From NCBI GenBank assembly GCA_003539495.1, contig DPPB01000025.1:2409-9437 (forward strand): 7,029 bases of DNA, in the 5' to 3' direction. This stretch comes from Oscillibacter sp. (GTDB taxonomy: Bacteria; Bacillota; Clostridia; Oscillospirales; Oscillospiraceae). The first letter of the stretch is position 1. Every line of letters begins with the position of its first letter. A program made the translations under genes and the position numbers. Of this stretch, positions 1-5,667 are shown piece by piece. The notes below the pieces were generated by a model that worked only from the letters and a program-made list of their open reading frames with translations, searched no databases and was not told the DNA's origin.

Positions 1-2306
1 TTGGTGCCGAAGGAGAAGAACTCCGCCTCGGTGGCGATCTGGTCAGCGGTGAGGGCGGCTCTGGGGATCTCGATCATGGTACCCACCAGGTACTTCATCT
101 CCACACCGGCGGCGGCCAGCTCCTCATCGGCGGTCTTGACCACGATGTCCTTGACGTACTTCAGCTCCTTCACCTCGCCCACCAGGGGGATCATGATCTC
201 GGGGACCATGTTCCAGTCAGGATGCTTCTTCTGCACGTTGATGGCGGCGCGGATGACGGCACGGGTCTGCATGGCGGCGATCTCCGGGAAGGTGACGGCC
301 AGGCGGCAGCCGCGGTGACCCATCATGGGGTTGAACTCGTGGAGGGAAGCGATGATGTTCTTGATCTGGGCCACGGTCTTGCCCTGAGCCTTGGCCAGCT
401 TCTCAATATCGGCCTCCTCAGTGGGCACGAACTCGTGCAGAGGGGGATCCAGGAAGCGGATGGTGACGGGGCAGCCTTCCATGGCCTCATAAATGCCCTC
501 GAAGTCACCCTGCTGCATGGGCAGGAGCTTGGCCAGAGCGGCCTCCCGCTCCTCCACGGTGTCGGAGCAGATCATCTCGCGGATGGCATCGATGCGGTTG
601 CCCTCGAAGAACATATGCTCGGTACGGCACAGGCCGATGCCCTGGGCACCCAGCTCACGGGCCTTAGCGGCGTCGTGGGGGGTATCGGCATTGGTGCGGA
701 CCTTCAGGCGGCGGAACTTATCGGCCCAGGCCATGATGCGGCCGAAGTCGCCGCCCACGCTGGCATCCACGGTGGGCATTGCGCCGTCGTAGATATTGCC
801 GGTGGAGCCGTCCAGGCTCAGCCAATCACCCTCGTGATAGGTCTTGCCGGCCAGGGTAAACTGCTTATTGGCCTCGTCCATGCTGATGGCGCCGCAGCCG
901 GAGACGCAGCACTTGCCCATACCACGGGCCACAACGGCGGCGTGAGAGGTCATACCACCGCGGACGGTGAGGATGCCCTGGGCGGCCTTCATGCCCTCGA
1001 TGTCCTCGGGAGAAGTCTCCAGACGGACCAGAACCACCTTCTCGCCACGGGCATCCCAAGCCTTGGCATCCTCGGCGCTGAAGACGATCTTGCCGCAGGC
1101 GGCGCCGGGAGAGGCGGGCAGGGCCTTGCCCACAGGCTCAGTAGCCTTCAGAGCCTTGGGGTCAAACTGGGGATGCAGCAGAGTATCCAGGTTGCGGGGA
1201 TCAATCATGGCCACGGCCTGCTGCTCGGAAATCATGCCCTCGTCCACCAGGTCGCAGGCGATCTTCAGGGCGGCGGGAGCAGTGCGCTTGCCGTTGCGGC
1301 ACTGCAGCATGTAGAGCTTCCCGTGCTCCACGGTGAACTCCATATCCTGCATGTCGCGATAGTGATCTTCCAGAATGTCGCAGACCTTGACGAACTCGTC
1401 ATAAGCCTCGGGGAACTTCTCGGCCATCTCAGCGATGGGCATGGGAGTACGCACGCCGGCCACCACGTCCTCGCCCTGGGCGTTGGTCAGGAACTCGCCC
1501 ATGAGCTTCTTCTCGCCGGTGGCGGGGTCACGGGTAAAGGCAACACCGGTGCCGCAATCATCGCCCATATTGCCAAAGGCCATGGATTGAACGTTGACGG
1601 CAGTGCCCCAGGAATAGGGGATGTCGTTATCGCGGCGATACACGTTGGCACGGGGATTATCCCAGGAACGGAACACAGCCTTGATGGCGCCCACCAGCTG
1701 CTCCTTAGGATCGGAGGGGAACTCCTCGCCGATCTTGGCCTTGTACTCGGCCTTGAACTGCATGGCCAGCTCCTGCAGGTCGGCAGCATTCAGCTCCACG
1801 TCCTGGGTGACGCCCTTCTTAGTCTTCATGGCGTCGATAAGCTGCTCAAAGTACTTCTTGCCCACCTCCATGACCACATCGGAGTACATCTGGATGAAGC
1901 GGCGGTAGCAATCCCAAGCCCAACGGGGATTGTTGGACTTCTTGGCGATGACATCCACCACGTCCTCGTTCAGGCCCAGATTCAGGATGGTGTCCATCAT
2001 ACCGGGCATGGAGGCCCGGGCACCGGAACGAACGGAGACCAGCAGGGGATTCTCATGATCGCCGAACTTCTTGCCGGTGATCTGCTCCATTTTCTCGATG
2101 TACTCCATGATCTCAGCCATGATCTCGGCATTGATCTGGCGGCCATCCTCATAGTACTGAGTGCACGCCTCGGTGGTAATGGTGAAGCCCTGGGGAACAG
2201 GCAGACCGATGTTGGTCATCTCAGCCAAGTTGGCACCCTTGCCGCCCAGCAGCTCACGCATGGATGCGTTGCCCTCTGTGAACAGATAGCAGAATTTTTT
2301 ACTCAT
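1..2306 (-). CDS. ppdK: Pyruvate, phosphate dikinase (C-terminal part outside window)
   Basis: Cytosolic enzyme that interconverts pyruvate + ATP + Pi and PEP + AMP + PPi. In anaerobes it often works in the glycolytic, PPi-using direction. 768 codons are visible, reading leftward. The N-terminal nucleotide-binding domain includes LLGGKGANLAEM (19-30), SVRSGARASMPGMMDTILNLG (91-111, split by function) and the LQCRNGKRTA segment (334-343). The swivelling phosphohistidine domain has GGMTSHAAVVARG with His455. The PEP/pyruvate domain shows LCRTEHMF (Arg561) and TIRFLDPPLHEF (Arg617), plus TMIEIPRAA near 743. His455, Arg561 and Arg617 match the numbering of the characterised Clostridium symbiosum enzyme (about 874 residues). 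About 105 residues, including the catalytic-cysteine region, therefore lie beyond base 1. No frameshift is seen. The ATG at 2306-2304 is preceded by GGAGGG (2316-2311). The gene is transcribed divergently from holB. It could be mistaken for PEP synthase, but the layout and residues fit PPDK. Confidence 0.97.
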   Translation of the reverse strand, partial: MSKKFCYLFTEGNASMRELLGGKGANLAEMTNIGLPVPQGFTITTEACTQYYEDGRQINAEIMAEIMEYIEKMEQITGKKFGDHENPLLVSVRSGARASMPGMMDTILNLGLNEDVVDVIAKKSNNPRWAWDCYRRFIQMYSDVVMEVGKKYFEQLIDAMKTKKGVTQDVELNAADLQELAMQFKAEYKAKIGEEFPSDPKEQLVGAIKAVFRSWDNPRANVYRRDNDIPYSWGTAVNVQSMAFGNMGDDCGTGVAFTRDPATGEKKLMGEFLTNAQGEDVVAGVRTPMPIAEMAEKFPEAYDEFVKVCDILEDHYRDMQDMEFTVEHGKLYMLQCRNGKRTAPAALKIACDLVDEGMISEQQAVAMIDPRNLDTLLHPQFDPKALKATEPVGKALPASPGAACGKIVFSAEDAKAWDARGEKVVLVRLETSPEDIEGMKAAQGILTVRGGMTSHAAVVARGMGKCCVSGCGAISMDEANKQFTLAGKTYHEGDWLSLDGSTGNIYDGAMPTVDASVGGDFGRIMAWADKFRRLKVRTNADTPHDAAKARELGAQGIGLCRTEHMFFEGNRIDAIREMICSDTVEEREAALAKLLPMQQGDFEGIYEAMEGCPVTIRFLDPPLHEFVPTEEADIEKLAKAQGKTVAQIKNIIASLHEFNPMMGHRGCRLAVTFPEIAAMQTRAVIRAAINVQKKHPDWNMVPEIMIPLVGEVKELKYVKDIVVKTADEELAAAGVEMKYLVGTMIEIPRAALTADQIATEAEFFSFGT

Positions 2307-2344
2307 AATACCCTCCAAAATACCTCTATATTTGGTAACAATTT

Positions 2345-2373
2345 ATTATAACCATAATAAAAAATAAAAGCAA
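2345..2373 (-). promoter_or_regulatory. Predicted sigma-A promoter of ppdK
   Basis: Read on the minus strand, TTGCTT (2373-2368) and a perfect TATAAT (2350-2345) are separated by 17 bases. This places transcription start near 2338 and gives a leader of roughly 30 bases before the ppdK ATG. Two T7 runs on the plus strand (2387-2393 and 2396-2402), which are A-tracts on the ppdK strand, lie about 14 bases upstream of the -35 box. They could act as an UP element or as curved DNA. The -35 box is only a partial match. Confidence 0.65.
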
Positions 2374-2460
2374 CACAAATCCGGTGTTTTTTTAATTTTT
2401 TTATCCTTTTACCTATTTCCTGATGGGATTTCCCGGAGAAATGATGCATATTACAAAAAA

Positions 2461-2492
2461 AGCGCCGGGAGATGTTGAGAATGTGCGGCGCT
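2461..2492. repeat. 7-bp inverted repeat bracketing the holB -35 box
   Basis: AGCGCCG (2461-2467) and its exact reverse complement CGGCGCT (2486-2492) are separated by 18 bases. The -35 box TTGAGA (2475-2480) sits between them. The two half-sites are 25 bp apart centre to centre, which suits a dimeric regulator or a looped-out structure. The arms are GC-rich in an otherwise AT-rich spacer. No T run follows on either strand, so it does not look like an intrinsic terminator. A role as an operator is inference. Confidence 0.5.
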
Positions 2493-2503
2493 CGTGTTAT
2501 AAT
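2475..2503 (+). promoter_or_regulatory. Predicted sigma-A promoter of the holB-ricT-HAD unit (extended -10)
   Basis: TTGAGA (2475-2480), a 17-base spacer and a perfect TATAAT (2498-2503) form a near-consensus housekeeping promoter. A TG at 2495-2496 adds the extended -10 motif (TGnTATAAT). An A7 run at 2454-2461 lies where an UP element would be. The expected start is near 2510, giving a leader of about 33 bases to the holB ATG. It is the only strong promoter I see before the three-gene unit. Confidence 0.75.
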
Positions 2504-2527
2504 ATTTAATGTATTTGGTTTTTTAGC

Positions 2528-2535
2528 AAGGAGGT
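2528..2535 (+). promoter_or_regulatory. Ribosome binding site that fixes the holB start
   Basis: AAGGAGGT ends 7 bases before the ATG at 2543, which is ideal spacing. An in-frame GTG at 2534 overlaps this Shine-Dalgarno sequence itself and so cannot be served by it. The ATG is therefore the better start. Confidence 0.85.
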
Positions 2536-2542
2536 GCCGCTG

Positions 2543-3379
2543 ATGGATTCCACCCTGGAGCAGAGCATCCGCCGGGCCGGCCGCAGCGGCAAGCTGCCCC
2601 ACAGCGTGATCTTTTCCGGCAGCGGCGATCTGACGGCGGCTGCGCGATTCTACGCCGCGGCCCTTGAGTGCACACAGCAGGACAGGCCCTGCCTGCGCTG
2701 CCCCGCCTGCAGCAAGGTCCTGCGCGGCATCCATCCGGATGTCATCACCGCCGGAAACGATGACGGCAAGGACCTGTCTGTAGAGGCTCTGCGAGCCCTG
2801 CGCAGTGATGCGTTCATCCAGCCCAATGAGGGCGCATGCAAGGTGTTTCTGTTTCCGGATTGCCGCCGCCTGACGGTGCAGGACCAGAACGTGCTGCTGA
2901 AGCTGGTGGAGGAGGGGCCCGGCTATGCGGCATTTCTGTTCTGCGCAGAAAATCCCGGGGTGCTGCTGCCCACGGTGCGCTCGCGGTGCGTGGAGCTCGC
3001 GGTGCGCCCTACGGGGGAGGAGAATATCCAGCTGCTGCCCCAGGCCCGGACATTGCTGGAGGCTATGGCCGGAGGAGAGCGCCAGGACATGATACGCGCG
3101 CTGGTAGGCCTTGAAAACGGGAAAATCACACGGGAGGCTCTGCAGCAGGTGCTGCTGCAGGCCCGCTCGGGCGCGCAGCAGGCCCTGCGCCTGCGCTATG
3201 GCGTGCCGGCAGAGGAGCCCTATGCCGCGGCGGCCGGACCCCTGAGCCGCCGATTGGGAGAAAAGCAGCTCATGGAGCTGTGCGAAATGCTGGGCAGATT
3301 TGCCCAAGAATGTGAATGGAATGTGGCGGTGGGCCAGGTTTTGGGCGCCATCGCTGCGGAATGGGAGGAGACCCTATGA
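2543..3379 (+). CDS. holB: DNA polymerase III, delta-prime subunit (clamp loader)
   Basis: A 278-residue subunit of the replicative clamp loader, which opens the beta sliding clamp and places it on primed DNA. The AAA+-like N-terminal domain carries LPHSVIFSGSG (18-28), where a Walker A loop would be. A zinc-module cysteine set C-X6-C-X2-C-X2-C follows (Cys43, 50, 53, 56), then a HPD motif (64-66). KVFLFPDCRRLTVQDQNVLLK (100-120) matches the Walker B/sensor region, LVEEGP (121-126) follows, and the clamp-loader SRC motif is at 147-149. The Walker A lacks GKT and the Walker B acidic pair is lost, so ATP hydrolysis is unlikely; this is normal for many delta-prime subunits. The protein is somewhat shorter than typical (about 300-330). 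Its stop overlaps the ricT start by 4 bases (ATGA at 3376-3379), implying translational coupling. The alternative, the gamma/tau subunit DnaX, is excluded by length and by the missing ATPase residues. Confidence 0.9.
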   Translation: MDSTLEQSIRRAGRSGKLPHSVIFSGSGDLTAAARFYAAALECTQQDRPCLRCPACSKVLRGIHPDVITAGNDDGKDLSVEALRALRSDAFIQPNEGACKVFLFPDCRRLTVQDQNVLLKLVEEGPGYAAFLFCAENPGVLLPTVRSRCVELAVRPTGEENIQLLPQARTLLEAMAGGERQDMIRALVGLENGKITREALQQVLLQARSGAQQALRLRYGVPAEEPYAAAAGPLSRRLGEKQLMELCEMLGRFAQECEWNVAVGQVLGAIAAEWEETL

Positions 3380-4668
3380 CAGAAGTCATCAGCGTCCGCT
3401 TTCGCAGCGGATGCAAAATCTATTACTTTAGTCCCGGACAACTGCACATTGAGGCAGGCCAGGACGTGATCGTGGAAACGGCCCAGGGTGCAGAATATGT
3501 GACGTGCACGGAGGGCAACCACCCGGTGGAGGATCACCAGGTGGTGGAGCCCCTGCGCCGAGTGCTGCGCTTGGCCACGGAAAACGACCGACGCAGCCTG
3601 CAGCTGGCCCGGGAAAGGGAGAAGGATGCCTTCGCCGTTTGCCAGAAGAAAATCGCCCAGCACGGGCTGGAGATGAAGCTGGTGCGGGTGGAATGCTCCT
3701 TTGACAGCAACAAGATCCTGTTTTTCTTTACCGCCGATGGCCGGGTGGATTTCCGGGAGCTGGTGAAGGATCTGGCTGCCGCCTTCCACGCCCGCATTGA
3801 GCTGCGGCAGATCGGTGTGCGGGACGAGGCGAAAATGCTGGGTGGCCTGGGCATCTGCGGCAGGCCCTTCTGCTGCAATCAGTTCATGGACGACTTTATC
3901 CCCGTATCCATCAAAATGGCCAAAACCCAGAACCTGTCCCTGAACCCCGCAAAGATCTCCGGCACCTGCGGGCGGCTCATGTGCTGCCTGAAATACGAGC
4001 AGGATGCCTACGAGGACGCCGTGCGGCGGATGCCTAAGAATGAATCCTTCGTGCAGACGCCCGACGGGCCCGGCAACGTCAGCGCAGTGAATCTGCTGAA
4101 GGAGCAGGTCACCGTTCGGCTGGACAGCCAGCCCGACGCCCCCCGTTGCTACCACAATTGCGAGGTATGTGTACTGCGCAACGGCAAGGGCAGCCGGGAC
4201 GGTATCCAGGTGCCCCAGGAGCGGCCCGCGCGCCTGGTGGCAGAGGAGAAGCAGGAGGACTTTCCTGCGGTGGTATCCGACTTCCACTTTACCCCACCAG
4301 AGGCGGTGAGCGCCGCACTTAATGGGGAAAAGGAGGAGGGACGGGCCTCCCGCAATCGCCGGCGCAGAGGTGGACGCGGACACAGCGGCGACGAGGAGCG
4401 CAGCGCCGAAAAGAAGCCGGCGGAGCAGGCAGAAAAACAGAGCCGGATCGAAAAATCCCGGCCTCCCCGCCGCAGAGGCGGCAAAAAGCCGGAGGGCGGT
4501 GCGGCCTCTGTGGCCCAACAGCCTAAGCCCCAGCCGCCGAAAGTCCAGCAACCCAAGTCCCAGCCCGGCACCGGGGATCCGGCGGCTGCCAAAAAGAGCC
4601 GCCACCGGGGCGGGCGGCGCCACAGCAGGCGCAGCGGCGCAGGCGGCAGCGGCAAGACGGAGGCATGA
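3376..4668 (+). CDS. ricT: RicT/YaaT-type PSP1-domain protein with a long basic C-terminal tail
   Basis: A 430-residue homologue of Bacillus YaaT (RicT). In Bacillus this forms the Y-complex with YlbF and YmcA, binds iron-sulfur clusters, affects RNase Y-dependent mRNA maturation and promotes biofilm formation and sporulation. The PSP1 core (about 1-270) contains RVECSFDSNKILFFFTADGRVDFRELVKDLA (104-134, core residues), GGLGICGRPFCCNQF (156-170) and GTCGRLMCCLKYEQD (196-210). The conserved cysteines 161, 166, 167, 198, 203 and 204 are likely cluster ligands. Three more cysteines (258, 262, 265) follow. From about residue 318 the protein becomes a low-complexity tail rich in Arg, Lys, Gly, Pro and Gln, with RNRRRRGGRG, PPRRRGGKK, a PQP/PKSQP stretch and RHRGGRRHSRRSG. 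The tail is absent from the roughly 275-residue Bacillus protein and may bind RNA or ribosomes (inference). The ATG at 3376 has AGGAG at 3366-3370. The holB-ricT pairing is conserved in Firmicutes. Confidence 0.9.
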   Translation: MTEVISVRFRSGCKIYYFSPGQLHIEAGQDVIVETAQGAEYVTCTEGNHPVEDHQVVEPLRRVLRLATENDRRSLQLAREREKDAFAVCQKKIAQHGLEMKLVRVECSFDSNKILFFFTADGRVDFRELVKDLAAAFHARIELRQIGVRDEAKMLGGLGICGRPFCCNQFMDDFIPVSIKMAKTQNLSLNPAKISGTCGRLMCCLKYEQDAYEDAVRRMPKNESFVQTPDGPGNVSAVNLLKEQVTVRLDSQPDAPRCYHNCEVCVLRNGKGSRDGIQVPQERPARLVAEEKQEDFPAVVSDFHFTPPEAVSAALNGEKEEGRASRNRRRRGGRGHSGDEERSAEKKPAEQAEKQSRIEKSRPPRRRGGKKPEGGAASVAQQPKPQPPKVQQPKSQPGTGDPAAAKKSRHRGGRRHSRRSGAGGSGKTEA

Positions 4669-4671
4669 CAC

Positions 4672-5520
4672 ATGGGAAAGTTTGACGGTGTACTGCTTCT
4701 CAGCGATTTTGACAACACCCTGGTCTACACCGAAGACGCGCTGTTAAGCGGCGGCAGATTGCCGCCGCTTAACAGCGCAAACCGGGAGGCCATCCACTAT
4801 TTCATGGCCGAGGGCGGCATCTTCTCCGTGGCTACAGGCCGGGCCCTGCCCAGCTTTGCCCCCATTGCCCCCACACTGCCCATGAACGGGCCGACCATCC
4901 TTTTCAATGGAGCCGCCCTTTATGACTTTGCCCGGGAGGAGTATCTGGAAACAGCGTTCCTGCCGGAGGATATACGGGAAAAGCTGCTCCCCGTGGAGGA
5001 GGCCTTTCCCGGCCTGGTCTGCGAGATCTATCACGACGGCAACACCATCCACACCCTGCATCCCAGCGAACTGACGCGCAATCACCTGCGCCTGACAGGC
5101 TCCTCGGCTGTGGAGGTGCGCTCCATTGGGGAGGTCCCTCCGCCCATCAGCAAGGTGCTGTTTGAGGAGACCGGCCAGCGGGGCGACGCCCTGGAGCAAT
5201 TCGTGCGCAGCCGGAGCTGGGCGGGGGAGTTTGAGATCGTTCGATCCGGGAAATTCTTTCTGGAAATCACCGCCAAAGGTGCCACCAAGGGTGGCATGGC
5301 CAAAAAACTGGCGGAGCTGCTGCACATCCGCCCGGAGGATATCTGCTGCGTGGGTGACCAGGCCAACGACCTGTCCATGCTGCGGCTTGCCGGCCATGCC
5401 TTTGCCCCGGCCAATGCCATTGAGGCCGTGCGCCGGGCTCCGGGAGTAGAGCTGCTGCCGGACTGCCGGGAGGATGCCCTGGCGGCGCTGATAGGCCGGC
5501 TGGACGGTCTTTATGCCTGA
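4672..5520 (+). CDS. HAD-superfamily hydrolase, Cof-like (subclass IIB), substrate unknown
   Basis: A 282-residue cytosolic phosphatase of the HAD IIB (Cof/sugar-phosphatase) group. Motif I is SDFDNTL (11-17), with nucleophile Asp12 and Asp14; the usual DxDGT glycine is Asn15. Motif II is SVATGR (52-57, Thr55), motif III is Lys206 in GATKGGMA, and motif IV is GDQANDLSML (228-237, with Asp229, Asn232 and Asp233). A cap domain of about 115 residues lies between motifs II and III, as in IIB members. All catalytic residues are present, so the enzyme is probably active. Related enzymes act on sugar phosphates, pyridoxal phosphate or FMN; nothing here picks one. It starts 3 bases after ricT, with CGGAGG at 4658-4663, 8 bases before the ATG, so it is probably cotranscribed. 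Codons 23-36 are made entirely of a perfect inverted repeat (4738-4778), which appears to lengthen the loop after motif I by roughly 8 residues. Confidence 0.88.
   Translation: MGKFDGVLLLSDFDNTLVYTEDALLSGGRLPPLNSANREAIHYFMAEGGIFSVATGRALPSFAPIAPTLPMNGPTILFNGAALYDFAREEYLETAFLPEDIREKLLPVEEAFPGLVCEIYHDGNTIHTLHPSELTRNHLRLTGSSAVEVRSIGEVPPPISKVLFEETGQRGDALEQFVRSRSWAGEFEIVRSGKFFLEITAKGATKGGMAKKLAELLHIRPEDICCVGDQANDLSMLRLAGHAFAPANAIEAVRRAPGVELLPDCREDALAALIGRLDGLYA
4738..4778. repeat. Perfect 19-bp inverted repeat with 3-base loop inside the HAD gene
   Basis: Arm GCGCTGTTAAGCGGCGGCA (4738-4756), loop GAT (4757-4759) and the exact reverse complement arm (4760-4778) would form a very stable hairpin in mRNA or a cruciform in DNA. 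It begins 66 bases into the HAD coding sequence. In frame it encodes residues 23-36 (A-LLSGGRLPPLNSA), including a TTA leucine codon that is unusual in this GC-rich gene. No T run follows on either strand, so it is not a standard terminator. Confidence 0.95.
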
Positions 5521-5569
5521 CTCGGCAGAAAATCGCGGCGGAAATGCACCTTTTTCATCAAAAAAACAA

Positions 5570-5599
5570 TTTACATCCACCTAAAGCATGGTGTATAAT
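5570..5599 (+). promoter_or_regulatory. Predicted upstream promoter P1 of buk
   Basis: TTTACA (5570-5575), an 18-base spacer and a perfect TATAAT (5594-5599) form a good sigma-A promoter match. The expected start near 5606 gives a leader of about 60 bases to the buk ATG. The promoter lies in an AT-rich gap after the HAD gene. I see no strong intrinsic terminator between the HAD stop and this site, so readthrough from the upstream unit is also possible. Confidence 0.65.
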
Positions 5600-5612
5600 A
5601 TAAGCATTATGA

Positions 5613-5642
5613 TTGAAACGGTTCTGCGTTTTATCTTATAAT
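5613..5642 (+). promoter_or_regulatory. Possible second promoter P2 of buk
   Basis: TTGAAA (5613-5618) and TATAAT (5637-5642) are separated by 18 bases, so this site is as close to consensus as P1 and lies 43 bases further down. Initiation near 5649 would leave a leader of only about 19 bases, starting just before the Shine-Dalgarno sequence. It could be a genuine second start or an AT-rich chance match. Confidence 0.45.
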
Positions 5643-5653
5643 TTTGAAGCCTC

Positions 5654-5660
5654 AGGAGGA
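5654..5660 (+). promoter_or_regulatory. Ribosome binding site that fixes the buk start
   Basis: AGGAGGA ends 7 bases before the ATG at 5668. An in-frame TTG at 5644 lies upstream of this site and has no ribosome binding site of its own. The family N-terminus (a short lead into ILVINPGSTSTK) also fits the ATG. Confidence 0.85.
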
Positions 5661-5667
5661 AATCACT

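Larger units (their letters stand above)
2307..2542. promoter_or_regulatory. Divergent ppdK / holB intergenic control region
   Basis: This is a 236-base AT-rich spacer between two divergently transcribed genes and is much lower in GC than the flanking coding DNA. It contains the ppdK promoter on the left, poly-T tracts in the middle and the holB promoter on the right, and I see no coding frame of note. An imperfect dyad around GGGATTTCCC (2425-2434) and an ATGCAT palindrome (2443-2448) lie between the promoters. They are possible protein-binding sites, but nothing identifies a regulator. Confidence 0.7.

Noticed and set aside
222..2351. A very long open frame (about 709 codons) on the plus strand, antisense to ppdK
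   Set aside because: The translation is low in charged diversity, rich in Gly, Leu, His and Ala, and resembles no protein. It mirrors the codon bias of the real ppdK gene, which shows all PPDK motifs on the minus strand.
2303..3307. Open frame of about 334 codons on the minus strand across holB and the intergenic region
   Set aside because: It overlaps holB, which has clear clamp-loader motifs, and crosses both predicted promoters. The product has no recognisable domain.
3220..4671. Open frame of about 483 codons on the minus strand opposite ricT
   Set aside because: It is an Ala/Leu/Gly/Pro-rich shadow of the GC-rich ricT gene, with no motif and no ribosome binding site seen.
4322..4747. 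Open frame on the plus strand overlapping the ricT tail and the HAD start
   Set aside because: It is a different frame through the low-complexity Arg/Pro region and has no independent ribosome binding site. The real genes account for this DNA.
4738..4778. The 19-bp dyad in the HAD gene as a rho-independent terminator
   Set aside because: The stem is followed by AAACCGGGAG on the plus strand, and no T run follows on the minus strand. It lies inside an intact gene.
5600..5667. A riboswitch in the buk leader
   Set aside because: The leader is only about 60 bases, AT-rich and without recognisable conserved aptamer elements.
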